From the NCBI RefSeq assembly GCF_003816055.1, contig NZ_CP033906.1, positions 3,348,001-3,412,000 on the forward strand: a stretch of 64,000 bases of DNA. Direction: 5' to 3'. The DNA comes from Bacillus sp. FJAT-42376. Its GTDB lineage: Bacteria > Bacillota > Bacilli > Bacillales > Bacillaceae. Each line of letters begins with the position of its first letter. Within the stretch, counting starts at the first letter, position 1. Positions 27,812 to 36,431 of the stretch are shown here, in pieces. The position numbers and the translations under genes were made by a program. The notes below the pieces were generated by a model. The model was not told the DNA's origin, did no database searches, and saw only the letters and a program-made list of their open reading frames with translations.

Positions 27812-28576
27812 TTAGTTTCCAGATTTCCTGCCCAGAACATCTTCTCCGCCATTTGCGTCGATGATGGCCCCGGTAATAAAATCAGATTGCTCCTCACATA
27901 AAAAAGTGATGATGCGTGCAATGTCCTCCCCGGTTCCAGAGCGTCCGATTGGTGTATGGGAACCGTGCTTGCTGCGGGCGTTCTCGATGCTTGATTCTTT
28001 CATGGCGCCGACAATATTTCCCGGGCAAACCATGTTGGCGGTAATCCCATTTTCCGCTTCTTCATAAGCAATCGATTTTGTCAGGGAAGCAAGTCCTGCC
28101 TTTGAAGCGCTGAATGCAGACCGGTAAAGCCAGCCGGGTGTACTGCCCGCATCCTGAAACCCATAAGTGATAATACGGCCAAACTGCTGTTTTCTCATAA
28201 TGGGAACAGCTTTCCTGAACAAGTGAAATACGGCGCTCAAGTTTCCTTCAATCATGCTGTACCATTCCTCATCCGAGTAGTCCGCTAGTTTCTTCTTTTC
28301 AAAAATATAGGGTCCGGCATTATTGATAAGACAATCCAGTCTCCCAAACGTTTTAAGTGAAGTATCCACAATCATTTCCATATCGCTTTTTTTCGTTACG
28401 TCTCCTTGAAGAAGAAGCAGCCGTCCGGAAAGATGCGCAAACTCTTTTTTAAAAGCTTCTGCCGCTTCCAAATCGCTTCTGTAAGTGGCGGTAACCGCAT
28501 ATCCTTTTTGCAAAAACGCTTCGGTCACTTTTTTGCCGAGTCCCTTTGTTCCGGCAGTAATGATGGCATGCTTCAT
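27812..28576 (-). CDS. Atypical short-chain dehydrogenase (YtkK-like)
   Basis: A 254-residue FabG-like SDR fold. The cofactor loop is TAGTKGLG (7-14) instead of TGxxxGxG, and NNAG (85-88) is kept. The active-site YxxxK reads FSASK: Phe155 replaces the catalytic Tyr while Lys159 remains, and no Ser stands at the usual place (TYGFQDAG). It is therefore unlikely to reduce carbonyls by the usual mechanism; a binding, regulatory or altered-chemistry role is possible. I recall a similar YtkK protein near ytkL in B. subtilis with the same substitution. ATG follows AAAGGGG. It is divergent from the permease gene. Confidence 0.85.
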   Translation of the reverse strand: MKHAIITAGTKGLGKKVTEAFLQKGYAVTATYRSDLEAAEAFKKEFAHLSGRLLLLQGDVTKKSDMEMIVDTSLKTFGRLDCLINNAGPYIFEKKKLADYSDEEWYSMIEGNLSAVFHLFRKAVPIMRKQQFGRIITYGFQDAGSTPGWLYRSAFSASKAGLASLTKSIAYEEAENGITANMVCPGNIVGAMKESSIENARSKHGSHTPIGRSGTGEDIARIITFLCEEQSDFITGAIIDANGGEDVLGRKSGN

Positions 28577-28675
28577 CGTCTATGCCCCTTTCAAACATTG
28601 ATTCGTATTGTATAGTTCTGGTATTGCTGTAATAATAAAGACTGTCGATAATTTATCAGGAAGCAGGTAAAAAAT

Positions 28676-30013
28676 ATGATTCCCATTGAAAAGAAGCCGC
28701 TGCAGCGTCTTGAAAGATTCGGACTCGAAGCGGTTCCGGCAGAATTAAGAAAAACTGGATGGGTGGAATATTTCATTATTCAATTTACGTTTTCTTTTAA
28801 TGCCGGAAATGTTTTGCTGCCGGCCCTTGCCGTTATGGAAGGCGGCCTGCGTTTTTCGGAAGCGCTGCTCAGCTGTCTCGCCGGTGCCTTCTTTGCCTTT
28901 CTGCTTGTATCCTTTTTATCACTGCCCGGTTCTCTAAACGGATTGCCTGCCCAATATGCTCTTCGCACGATTTTAGGGAGCCGTCTCAGCCAGTATGCTG
29001 CCTCCCCTGTCCGCTCGCTTATTTCTGTATATTGGTTTTCTGTACAAACCATTGGCGGAACATGGATGATTATTGAAAGTCTAAAAAGATTTGGAGTGCA
29101 GCATGTACCCTTTTCTATACTGGCAGCCGGGCTTGGAGCGGTCATGATCGGAATCACGGTTATCGGTTTTCACGCAGTGAAAAAAGCCACTGCTTATTTC
29201 CTTCCCGTCTTGCTCGCGGGAGAAGGAATTATTTTATATTTATACTTTACTACAAATACGTCCGCACCTGCATCTGTAAGTACTCAAGCAGGCGGAGCAA
29301 GTGAAGGACACGTTTGGACTATGCTTCTGTTTGCCAGTCTTGTATTTGTCCAGTATGTAGCCGGTGTAAGTGCTTCAGCTGATATGACACGATATGCGAA
29401 GTCTCCAAATCATGGATTTTGGGGAATGTTTGCAGGGAATTTTATAGGATTTTCAATTACGGCCTTTTTAGGCATTTTCAGCGCTGTTCACTTCTCTGAA
29501 GTAAATCCATTTTTATCTGCATCAAAACTTACAGGATCGACTGCCCTATTTTCGATTATTCTGGCTGCTTCTGTTTTATCGCTGATTTCCATTAATTTAA
29601 GCAATGCCTATACCGGAAGCTTCAGTTTGTTAAACATTTTCCCTGCTCTGGGAAGAATAAAAAGTGCGGTTTTGTTTGGGTCAGCGGGCATTATTCTTAG
29701 TACAATCCCTTCCATTGTAACCGAAGCAAAAGTTTGGATTACGATGCTTGGGAGCCTTTCCATCCCATTGTCTGCCGTCATCACTTCTGATTTCCTGATT
29801 GTCAAAAGAAGAAGAATTTCCGAGATGGATCTGCTGTCGATGAGGCAAGTAAACCGTGATGCGGTTCTATCCATGGCATCAGGCATTCTGTTATACTGGG
29901 TCATTCCATCAGGAGCCGCTCCCGGATTCATTAGTTTTATCTGCACCTTCCTGCTTTACACAGCCATAACAAAATTCCGCAAAAAGAGGCTGGGACAAAA
30001 GGTTTCCAGCTAA
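28676..30013 (+). CDS. Purine/cytosine permease-like transporter (NCS1)
   Basis: A 445-residue membrane protein with about 12 hydrophobic segments, resembling the cytosine/purine/uracil/thiamine/allantoin (NCS1) permease family: N-terminal VEYFIIQFTFSFNAGNVLLPALA, then SVYWFSVQTIGGTWM and VQYVAGVSASADMTRYAK. The substrate cannot be told. The start ATG follows AGGAAGCAGG. The last nine residues (KRLGQKVSS) and the stop codon are encoded by the left end of an AGAGGCTGGGACA repeat at 29985, so the original C-terminus has been replaced or trimmed. Confidence 0.85.
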   Translation: MIPIEKKPLQRLERFGLEAVPAELRKTGWVEYFIIQFTFSFNAGNVLLPALAVMEGGLRFSEALLSCLAGAFFAFLLVSFLSLPGSLNGLPAQYALRTILGSRLSQYAASPVRSLISVYWFSVQTIGGTWMIIESLKRFGVQHVPFSILAAGLGAVMIGITVIGFHAVKKATAYFLPVLLAGEGIILYLYFTTNTSAPASVSTQAGGASEGHVWTMLLFASLVFVQYVAGVSASADMTRYAKSPNHGFWGMFAGNFIGFSITAFLGIFSAVHFSEVNPFLSASKLTGSTALFSIILAASVLSLISINLSNAYTGSFSLLNIFPALGRIKSAVLFGSAGIILSTIPSIVTEAKVWITMLGSLSIPLSAVITSDFLIVKRRRISEMDLLSMRQVNRDAVLSMASGILLYWVIPSGAAPGFISFICTFLLYTAITKFRKKRLGQKVSS

Positions 30014-30020
30014 TAAAAAA

Positions 30021-30111
30021 GCTCTGTTAAACTTGGCAGTTCCGCTGCAGGCGCTCGCCTTCCGCTTCAATCAACAGGGTTTAAAAAATCAACAGCATGC
30101 TTTAATTGAGC
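30021..30111. repeat. Nested GCTCTGTTAAA-family repeat
   Basis: Begins GCTCTGTTAAACTTGGCAG and ends AACAGCATGCTTTAATTGAGCG. Short form, located within the AGAGGCTGGGACA element between its left end and its hairpin. Confidence 0.7.
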
Positions 30112-30115
30112 GAAT

Positions 30116-30174
30116 AAAAAAACCGAACGATTATTTGAACCTCTGGTATAGAGGTTCGTAATCGTTCGGTTTTA
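30116..30174. terminator. Repeat-borne bidirectional terminator hairpin
   Basis: AAAACCGAACGATTA pairs with TAATCGTTCGGTTTT; inside, GAACCTCT pairs perfectly with AGAGGTTC around GGTAT. A-run left and T-run right. It lies between the convergent permease gene and the 53-residue gene. Confidence 0.85.
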
Positions 30175-30253
30175 TTGTTTTTCATGCTTTTTTCAAAAGA
30201 AATATTCGGCTAAAGGAAAACAATTTTAGTTTTGTCCCAGCCTCTCTTACTAT

Positions 30254-30415
30254 TTACAATTCGTCCGTTTTTTTTGCCTGATCTGCTGTGAAATTCTCAT
30301 CAAAATTCTGCTCTACCACTCCGCTCTCATAAGCATTTTTAATTTGCTGAGAGGTTTCCTGATCGGCTGCAGAATCGTACTGCATGGATGCATGACCCGG
30401 TTCTTGCTTTTTCAT
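30254..30415 (-). CDS. Small acidic protein of unknown function (53 residues)
   Basis: I do not recognise this protein. The start is ATG 30415 (MKKQEPGHASMQYD), 8 bases after AGGAGG; 17 in-frame codons further upstream have no such site. The product is hydrophilic and acidic, rich in Gln, Asp and Glu, without Cys or membrane segment, and predicted helical in the middle (ETSQQIKNAYESGVVEQ). It lies 62 bases downstream of argH on the same strand. Small Gln/Asp-rich proteins of this kind are often spore- or stress-related in bacilli, but this is only a guess. Confidence 0.6.
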   Translation of the reverse strand: MKKQEPGHASMQYDSAADQETSQQIKNAYESGVVEQNFDENFTADQAKKTDEL

Positions 30416-30477
30416 GAGACAGTCCTCCTTATAGAAAATAGGTTCCTGCCCTAGTGTTTGCTTCAATTGAGATTCGT

Positions 30478-31869
30478 TTACAAGGTAACATTTTCCTTCC
30501 GTAGTTTCGCACAGGCTTTTTGAATGGCGTCTTTCACCATTTCAAAACCGGTGCCGCCCTCGCTCATCCGCTTTGAAACTGCCTCGTAAGGATCTATGGC
30601 TGAATAGAGATCTTCACTGAACAACTCTGATGCTTCCCTGTATTCTTCCATAGACAAATCTTTTAAATAACAGCCTTTTTGTATGCACTGAAACACCAGT
30701 TTACCGGTTACTTCATGCGCTTCACGGAACGGCAGGCCCTTTTTGGCAAGGTAGTCGGCAAGTTCTGTTGCATTAGAGAAATCCTTTTGAACAGCCATGC
30801 CCATGTTTTCTTTTTTTACCGTCATCGTATCAATCATTCCAGCAAAGATTTTCAGACTGCCTTCAACGGTTTTAACCGTATCAAACATCCCCTCTTTGTC
30901 TTCCTGAAGGTCCTTATTGTAGGCAAGCGGCAGGCCTTTCATAACGGTTAAAAGGGAAAAAAGGTTCCCATATACACGTCCGGTTTTTCCTCTGATCAGC
31001 TCCGCCATATCCGGATTTTTCTTCTGAGGCATCATTGAGCTTCCCGTTGCATAAGTGTCATCAAGCTCAACAAATTGAAACTCCTGCGAACACCAAAGAA
31101 TAATTTCCTCGCAAAATCTGGAGAGATGCATCATCATCATGGAACTGCCGTTTAAGAACTCAAGGATAAAATCACGATCACTGACGGCATCCAGACTGTT
31201 TTCATAAATCCCCTCAAACCCGAGAATTTCCGCTGTATAGGCACGGTCTATTGGGAAAGTCGTACCTGCCAGCGCACCGGCGCCAAGGGGGGATAGCCGA
31301 ATTCTTTTGAGGGAATCCTCAAATCGTTCTTTATCTCTTTCAAGCATCCAGTAATAAGCAAGCAGATGGTGAGCAAAAGAGATTGGCTGGGCTCTTTGCA
31401 AGTGAGTATAGCCCGGAAGAACGGTATACACATGTTCTTCTGCTTTGGATACGAGAACATGCTGAAGAGCCTCAATTTCTTTGATTATTTTCTGAACATG
31501 GTCATTCAGATAAAGATGCATATCTGTTGCAACCTGGTCATTTCGGCTTCTTCCTGTATGAAGCTTGCCTCCTGCCGGGCCGATTTCATCGATCAGGTGT
31601 TTTTCAAGGTTCAAATGGATGTCTTCGTATTTCGCCGAAAAAGAAAGTTCTCCATTTTTTATTTTTTTCTGTAAAGTATGAAGCCCTTTTTTGATAAGCT
31701 CTGTTTCATTTTGATTCAGTATGCCTGTTCTGCCAAGCATTTGAACGTGAGCGAGAGAGCCTTTAATATCCTCTTCAGCCAGCTGCTGATCAAACTCTAT
31801 AGAAGCACCGAATTCGTCCACCCACTCTTCAGGGGTTTTTTGGAATCTGCCTCCCCACAGTTTGGTCAT
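30478..31869 (-). CDS. argH: Argininosuccinate lyase
   Basis: Last step of arginine synthesis: argininosuccinate to arginine and fumarate. The 463-residue protein begins LWGGRF and carries [33 protein letters not shown] and the fumarase-superfamily signature [12 protein letters not shown] with its catalytic Ser. ATG overlaps the argG stop by four bases (ATGA) and is preceded by AAGGTGA inside argG, so the two are coupled. Confidence 0.97.
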   Translation of the reverse strand: MTKLWGGRFQKTPEEWVDEFGASIEFDQQLAEEDIKGSLAHVQMLGRTGILNQNETELIKKGLHTLQKKIKNGELSFSAKYEDIHLNLEKHLIDEIGPAGGKLHTGRSRNDQVATDMHLYLNDHVQKIIKEIEALQHVLVSKAEEHVYTVLPGYTHLQRAQPISFAHHLLAYYWMLERDKERFEDSLKRIRLSPLGAGALAGTTFPIDRAYTAEILGFEGIYENSLDAVSDRDFILEFLNGSSMMMMHLSRFCEEIILWCSQEFQFVELDDTYATGSSMMPQKKNPDMAELIRGKTGRVYGNLFSLLTVMKGLPLAYNKDLQEDKEGMFDTVKTVEGSLKIFAGMIDTMTVKKENMGMAVQKDFSNATELADYLAKKGLPFREAHEVTGKLVFQCIQKGCYLKDLSMEEYREASELFSEDLYSAIDPYEAVSKRMSEGGTGFEMVKDAIQKACAKLRKENVTL

Positions 31870-33071
31870 GCTTTCACCTTCTTTTTATTTTGAACCATAC
31901 TGCTGACCTTAGTAGGCAATCCGTAAAGGGAGATGAATCCTACGGCAGCCTGATGATCAAAAGCATCGTCAGCTGTATACGTAGCAAGCTTTTCATCGTA
32001 TAGGGAGAATTCCGATTTTCGCCCTTCGACAATTGAATGGCCTTTAAACAGTTTTACACGAACCACTCCTGTGACATGCTTCTGGGTTTCTTTCAGAAAA
32101 GCCCCGAGTGCCTGTTTAAGCGGTGAAAACCATAGTCCGTTGTAAATCAATTCTGTCAGCTTTTGGCCAATGACCGGTTTAAAATGGGCCACATCTTTCA
32201 CAAGTGTTAAATCTTCCAGTTCTTTATGGGCTTTAAGGAGGGTCACAGCCCCCGGACATTCATAAATTTCTCTGGACTTTATACCGACTAAACGATTTTC
32301 TACGTGATCAATTCTCCCGATTCCATGTTTGCCTGCTAATTCATTTAAGTTCAATATGATCTCGGAAACCGGATAAGCCACTCCGTTAATGGCCGTTGGC
32401 ACTCCCTTTTCAAAGCTCAGTTCAATCACATCCGGAACATCAGGCGTTTTTTCCAGCGGTGCTGTCAAATCATAGGCCTCTTCCGGCGGCGCTGCCCAGG
32501 GATCCTCGAGAACGCCGCATTCATTGCTGCGTCCCCACAGATTCTGGTCAATGGAAAATGGGCTGTCTAATTTAATTGGAATTGGAATATTGTGTTTTAC
32601 CGCATATTCAATTTCCTCTTCGCGCGACCAGCTCCACTCACGAACAGGCGCAATCACTTCTAAATCCGGATTTAACGCCTTGATGGAAACTTCAAAACGC
32701 ACTTGGTCATTCCCTTTTCCTGTACAGCCATGGGCGACAGCAGACGCTCCTTCTTTTTCAGCCACTTCCACTAGCTTTTTGGCAATGAGAGGGCGTGAAA
32801 GGGCTGATACGAGCGGATACTTTTCCTCATAGAGGGCATGAGCCTGCAGAGCGAGCAGGGCATATTCTTCTGCGAATTCGTTTTTTGCATCAATCACATA
32901 AGATTCGGAAGCCCCGACCTGTAACGCTTTGCTCTGAATGAATGCAAGGTCTTTTCCTTCTCCTACGTCGAGGCAGCAGGCAATCACATCATAGCCGCGC
33001 TCCTGGAGCCATTTTATCGCAACGGAAGTATCCAAACCCCCGGAATAAGCTAAAACTACTTTTTGTTTCAT
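31866..33071 (-). CDS. argG: Argininosuccinate synthase
   Basis: ATP-dependent condensation of citrulline and aspartate. The 401-residue protein starts [22 protein letters not shown], containing the PP-loop SGGLDTS, and has [13 protein letters not shown] and the citrulline/aspartate-binding region typical of the family. The ATG at 33071 follows GGGAG; 33 upstream in-frame codons are rejected. First gene of argG-argH, with a promoter overlapped by two ARG boxes. Confidence 0.97.
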   Translation of the reverse strand: MKQKVVLAYSGGLDTSVAIKWLQERGYDVIACCLDVGEGKDLAFIQSKALQVGASESYVIDAKNEFAEEYALLALQAHALYEEKYPLVSALSRPLIAKKLVEVAEKEGASAVAHGCTGKGNDQVRFEVSIKALNPDLEVIAPVREWSWSREEEIEYAVKHNIPIPIKLDSPFSIDQNLWGRSNECGVLEDPWAAPPEEAYDLTAPLEKTPDVPDVIELSFEKGVPTAINGVAYPVSEIILNLNELAGKHGIGRIDHVENRLVGIKSREIYECPGAVTLLKAHKELEDLTLVKDVAHFKPVIGQKLTELIYNGLWFSPLKQALGAFLKETQKHVTGVVRVKLFKGHSIVEGRKSEFSLYDEKLATYTADDAFDHQAAVGFISLYGLPTKVSSMVQNKKKVKA

Positions 33072-33094
33072 TTCAATCTCCCTCTCTCTATATC

Positions 33095-33132
33095 TTTGTA
33101 TAAAAATACTTTTAAATTCATAAAAATACATC
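33095..33132. promoter_or_regulatory. Tandem ARG boxes upstream of argG
   Basis: Two 18-base boxes, TTTGTATAAAAATACTTT (33095-33112) and AATTCATAAAAATACATC (33115-33132), separated by 2 bases, share TATAAAAATAC or CATAAAAATAC. They resemble the Bacillus ArgR/AhrC consensus CATGAATAAAAATKCAAK. The second box covers the predicted -10, so arginine-bound AhrC would block transcription. Confidence 0.7.
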
Positions 33133-33151
33133 TTAGAGAAGACTTTAACAA
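33123..33151 (-). promoter_or_regulatory. Predicted sigma-A promoter of argG-argH
   Basis: Minus-strand TTGTTA, 17-base spacer, TATTTT. The -10 lies within the second ARG box. Confidence 0.6.
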
Positions 33152-33242
33152 GGATTCGAACCTTTTTCAACCCTTAAATGCAATCTTTTAATGAATTTTT
33201 ATATAAAAAAATGTATGCTCATACAAAGGGAGGGATTTCAGC

Positions 33243-33542
33243 TTGACACCAGATTTTATTTTTGATCACCGTCTTGGCATCAGCGTTCCTTCCGCTGTCC
33301 CATCAATAAAGGATCATTCCGCTGCAATGGCACAATGGGAAAAGGAAAGGAGCAAAATTCCGGATCGGATTGCGGAGCTCGAGGATGTGATACGCGCAAA
33401 GCAAAGAAGAATGGACCACGAGGAGAATTTTGAAGCAGCGTGCCTGTACAATGCAGCAATAGCGGATCTCGCTTCTGTCATTAACGATCTCTGGCTTTGG
33501 TACAGAGCTTTCGATCCATTTGGAGAAAAAACTCATCAATAA
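33243..33542 (+). CDS. Small protein with UvrB/UvrC-like (UVR) motif
   Basis: A 99-residue protein. Residues about 47-80 (VIRAKQRRMDHEENFEAACLYNAAIADLASVINDL) fit the UVR motif, a helical hairpin with the core FExAAxxRxxIxxL that mediates protein contacts in UvrB, UvrC, McsA and Clp proteins; the Arg of the core is Asn here. The rest has no known domain. The start is TTG, 8 bases after AGGGAGGG. It is divergent from argG, with a TGTATG-CT-CATACA palindrome (33211-33224) just upstream that could be an operator. From memory moaB occupies this place in B. subtilis. Function unknown. Confidence 0.65.
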   Translation: MTPDFIFDHRLGISVPSAVPSIKDHSAAMAQWEKERSKIPDRIAELEDVIRAKQRRMDHEENFEAACLYNAAIADLASVINDLWLWYRAFDPFGEKTHQ

Positions 33543-33590
33543 AACGGAGCTGCCCATAACCTATTTTAAGATGTCTTACGTGATAAGCAA

Positions 33591-33746
33591 CTTAGATTTG
33601 TTTGGGCTTCTTTCCGCTTTAGGGCTCCCTCATCCAGGGGCGGACGGTGAGCCTACAAAGCTTAAGTGCGGGCGGGGTCTCACCTGTCCCGATGCTCCCG
33701 CCGGATTGCCGCCCTTCCGCTTCAGTCAGCATGTTTCAAACTTCAA
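33591..33746. repeat. GC-rich interspersed repeat after the UVR gene
   Basis: The stretch CGGACGGTGAGCC ... GGCGGGGTCTCACC, followed by CTTCCGCTTCAGTCAGCATG, resembles the interior and right part of the repeats at 15038 and 39110. The ends are poorly kept. It lies between the convergent UVR-motif gene and ackA. Confidence 0.6.
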
Positions 33747-33748
33747 AC

Positions 33749-33786
33749 AAAAACAGGGAAACGCTTTGAATGCGTCTCCCTGTTTT
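33749..33786 (-). terminator. Terminator of ackA
   Basis: Minus-strand AAAACAGGGAGACGC and GCGTTTCCCTGTTTT pair around a 7-base loop with one G-T pair, followed by a T-run. It lies about 30 bases past the ackA stop. Confidence 0.9.
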
Positions 33787-33816
33787 GAGTGAATAAGGCT
33801 TACAGCCCTGTTTTCA

Positions 33817-35001
33817 TTATGTTAAACGTACAACGTCACGTGCAATCATAACTTCTTCATTCGTAGGAATAATCATGACTTTTACCGGAGAATGAGGGTA
33901 GCTGACGAAACGATCGTCACCGAACGTATCGTTAAGCGCCGGATCCCAGTAAATGCCCATGAATTCCAGACCGCGAAGGACACGTGCACGAACTTCTGCA
34001 CTGTTTTCACCGATTCCGGCAGTAAAGATAATCGCATCGACTCCGCTCATGCGGGCAGCGTAAGAACCGATGTATTTATGGATACGGCTTGCAAAAACTT
34101 CAAGCGCCGTCTCCGCACGCTCGTTGCCTTCTTTTGCAGCAGTCGTAATATCGCGAAGGTCGCTTGATAATCCGGAAACTCCAAGCAGTCCGCTTTTTTT
34201 GTTCAGGATATTCAATACTTCATCCGCAGAAGACCCTGTCTTCTCCATAATGAATGGAATAAGCGCCGGATCGATATTCCCTGAGCGCGTTCCCATAGCA
34301 ACTCCTGCCAAAGGGGTAAAGCCCATTGATGTATCAATTGATTTTCCGCCTTCGATTGCTGCAATACTTGCACCGTTTCCTAAATGGCAGGAAATCAGAC
34401 GCAGGTGCTCAAGAGGTCTTCCAAGCATTTCTGCGGCACGTTCAGACACATATTTATGGGATGTTCCGTGGAATCCGTATTTACGAATGCCGTATTTTTC
34501 ATAGTACTCGTAAGGCAAGCTGTAAAGGAAAGATTGATCAGGCATTGTCTGATGGAATGCTGTATCAAAAACGGCTACTGCCGGTACATTCGGAAGAACT
34601 TCCTGGAATGCTTTAATTCCGACAACGTTTGCCGGATTGTGCAAAGGAGCCAAATCCGAAAGCTCTTCAATCGCAGCAAGCGTTTCTTCGTTGATTAAAG
34701 CAGAATCACTGAATCTTTCGCCGCCGTGCACAACACGGTGTCCAATTCCTTCAATTTCAGCAAGCGAAGAAATGATGTTCAGTTCCGTCAGCTTGGACAG
34801 AAGGATTTTTACTGCTACAGCGTGATCTGGAATATTGGTTGTTTCCGTCTGTTTTTCCCCGTTAACCGTAATCATGAATGTAGCATTATCAAGACCGATT
34901 CTTTCTACAAGTCCTTTTGTGACTACTTCTTCACTCGGCATATCAAACAGCTGGAATTTAAGAGAAGAACTCCCAGCATTAATTGCAATTATTTTTGCCA
35001 T
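33817..35001 (-). CDS. ackA: Acetate kinase
   Basis: Converts acetyl phosphate and ADP to acetate and ATP (overflow metabolism). The 394-residue protein opens [16 protein letters not shown] and has [28 protein letters not shown] [11 protein letters not shown] and HLGNGASI, all ASKHA acetokinase signatures. The start ATG at 35001 ([10 protein letters not shown]) follows AAAGGAG; 20 in-frame codons upstream are rejected. A strong cre lies upstream of its promoter. Confidence 0.97.
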   Translation of the reverse strand: MAKIIAINAGSSSLKFQLFDMPSEEVVTKGLVERIGLDNATFMITVNGEKQTETTNIPDHAVAVKILLSKLTELNIISSLAEIEGIGHRVVHGGERFSDSALINEETLAAIEELSDLAPLHNPANVVGIKAFQEVLPNVPAVAVFDTAFHQTMPDQSFLYSLPYEYYEKYGIRKYGFHGTSHKYVSERAAEMLGRPLEHLRLISCHLGNGASIAAIEGGKSIDTSMGFTPLAGVAMGTRSGNIDPALIPFIMEKTGSSADEVLNILNKKSGLLGVSGLSSDLRDITTAAKEGNERAETALEVFASRIHKYIGSYAARMSGVDAIIFTAGIGENSAEVRARVLRGLEFMGIYWDPALNDTFGDDRFVSYPHSPVKVMIIPTNEEVMIARDVVRLT

Positions 35002-35094
35002 CGTTACCGCTCCTTTAGATAATCGTCCAACAACTTCTTGCAAACGATCCATTCTTATCATTTGTTAAAAATCCGAAAAATATCTGACTTTTCC

Positions 35095-35123
35095 ATTTAA
35101 ACATTGCCCGGAACACATTGCAA
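35095..35123 (-). promoter_or_regulatory. Predicted sigma-A promoter of ackA
   Basis: Minus-strand TTGCAA, 17-base spacer, TTAAAT. The weak -10 suits a gene that needs CcpA activation. Confidence 0.55.
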
Positions 35124-35137
35124 TACAAACTCCCAAG

Positions 35138-35151
35138 TGCAATCGTTTACA
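35138..35151 (-). promoter_or_regulatory. CcpA (cre) site upstream of ackA
   Basis: Minus-strand TGTAAACGATTGCA matches TGWAANCGNTNWCA at 13 of 14 positions. Its centre is about 56 bases before the start point implied by the adjacent promoter, an activating position. CcpA activation of ackA through an upstream cre is established in B. subtilis. Confidence 0.75.
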
Positions 35152-35196
35152 ACTAAAAGTCAATGTTTTCGGACTTTTCCCCCTATTTTCCCGAAA

Positions 35197-35222
35197 CAAA
35201 AAGTCCGGGCAGCCCCCGGACT
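35197..35222 (-). terminator. Terminator of the pxp operon
   Basis: Minus-strand AGTCCGGGGGC and GCCCGGACT form a GC-rich stem followed by TTTTTG, about 11 bases past the permease stop. Confidence 0.9.
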
Positions 35223-35232
35223 CGAGATTGTA

Positions 35233-36417
35233 TTAAAATAGCTTCGAAAAATTTGTACCAAGTGTTGAGATGCTTAGAGCAGCCATGATTACACAAATTA
35301 TGACACCGAAAATCGTAAGGGCAATTGGATGCTTATAATCCCCGACAATTGTTTTTTTGTATGCGGCAATCAGCATGACAGCCAGTGTAATCGGCAAAAT
35401 CAGCCCATTCAGTGCACCTGCCAGAAGCAATAGCTGAACAGGATTGCCCACGGCTACAAATACAATGGTGGAGATTAAAATGAACCCAATGATTGTTGCC
35501 TTCTGGTATTTCTCTACTGCTGAACTGAACGTCTGAATAAAGGTTACAGATGTGTAGGCAGCACCAATGACAGAAGTAATGGCCGCCGCAAGGAGAACGA
35601 CTCCGAAAAATTTGTAGCCTATGTCTCCGGCTGCATGCTGAAACACAGAGGCAGGAGGGTTATTTTTGTCAATCGTCAGTCCCTGGGCAACAATTCCAAG
35701 GGATGCAAGGAAAAGAAAAATTCTCATAAGGGATGCAACAGCAATTCCTGTTACGGCACTTTGATTAACCTGCGGAAGTGATTTTCGCCCTTTAATTCCT
35801 GCTTCCAGAAGACGGTGTCCTCCCGCAAAGGTAATGTACCCTCCAACGGTCCCTCCCACTAAAGTGACAATCGCCACAAAGTCGGTTTTTTCAGGCACGA
35901 AGGATCGGGTAATCGCCTCTCCTACAGGAGGGCTGCTTGAAAACGCGACATAAATCGTCAGCAGAATCATCAAAAAGCCCATGATCTGTGCAAATTTATC
36001 CATCAGTTTTCCAGCCTCTTTCACAACGAATACCGCAATGGCGATCGCCGCTGCAATTATTGCCCCTAACTTCTGGTCAATACCGAAGAGAACATTAAAT
36101 CCAAGACCGGCCCCGCCGATATTCCCAATATTAAAAGCAAGCCCGCCGAATACAATCAGGATCGCGACAAAGATTCCGAGGCCAGGCAAAACCATATTGG
36201 CGATATCCTGGGCCCTCTTTTCAGAAACCGCAATTATTCTCCACACGTTCAGCTGGACCCCGATGTCCAAAATAATCGTAATTAAAATGACAAAGCCGAA
36301 AGAAGCGGCAAGTTTTTCTGTATAGAAAGTGGTCTGTGTTAAAAAACCGGGTCCGATTGCTGATGTGGCCATTAAAAAAGCGGCTCCCATCAAGATGCTT
36401 AAACGATTTTCTTTCAT
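35233..36417 (-). CDS. NRAMP-related permease (YcsG-like)
   Basis: A 394-residue membrane protein with about 11 hydrophobic segments and the NRAMP/APC-type start (GPGFL at 22-26). True NRAMP metal transporters carry DPGN in this first helix; here the corresponding place reads TEKL (33-36), so the metal site is missing. It is the last gene of the pxpB-pxpC-pxpA operon, 14 bases after pxpA. In B. subtilis ycsG likewise neighbours ycsF and kipI-kipA. The likely role is uptake of 5-oxoproline or a related substrate rather than metal; this is inferred from context. Confidence 0.85.
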   Translation of the reverse strand: MKENRLSILMGAAFLMATSAIGPGFLTQTTFYTEKLAASFGFVILITIILDIGVQLNVWRIIAVSEKRAQDIANMVLPGLGIFVAILIVFGGLAFNIGNIGGAGLGFNVLFGIDQKLGAIIAAAIAIAVFVVKEAGKLMDKFAQIMGFLMILLTIYVAFSSSPPVGEAITRSFVPEKTDFVAIVTLVGGTVGGYITFAGGHRLLEAGIKGRKSLPQVNQSAVTGIAVASLMRIFLFLASLGIVAQGLTIDKNNPPASVFQHAAGDIGYKFFGVVLLAAAITSVIGAAYTSVTFIQTFSSAVEKYQKATIIGFILISTIVFVAVGNPVQLLLLAGALNGLILPITLAVMLIAAYKKTIVGDYKHPIALTIFGVIICVIMAALSISTLGTNFSKLF

Positions 36418-36431
36418 TTTTTACCCTCCCG

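Larger units (their letters stand above)
29985..30245. repeat. AGAGGCTGGGACA element overlapping the permease 3' end
   Basis: A 261-base element. The left end AGAGGCTGGGACAAAA lies inside the permease gene; the right end on the other strand reads AGAGGCTGGGACAAAAC. It carries a nested GCTCTGTTAAA-family copy (30021-30111) and a long hairpin (30116-30174). The 3' part (after the hairpin, GTTTTTCATGCTTTTT ... AAATATTCGGCT) is nearly identical in the copies at 54405 and 58830. Confidence 0.85.

Noticed and set aside
30254-30415. Calling the 53-residue acidic protein a gamma-type SASP.
   Set aside because: It lacks the repeated Gln/Asn-rich blocks and GPR sites of that family; only the composition is similar.
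33520-33792. A 90-codon plus-strand frame following the UVR-motif gene.
   Set aside because: It overlaps the UVR gene and runs through a repeat and the ackA terminator.
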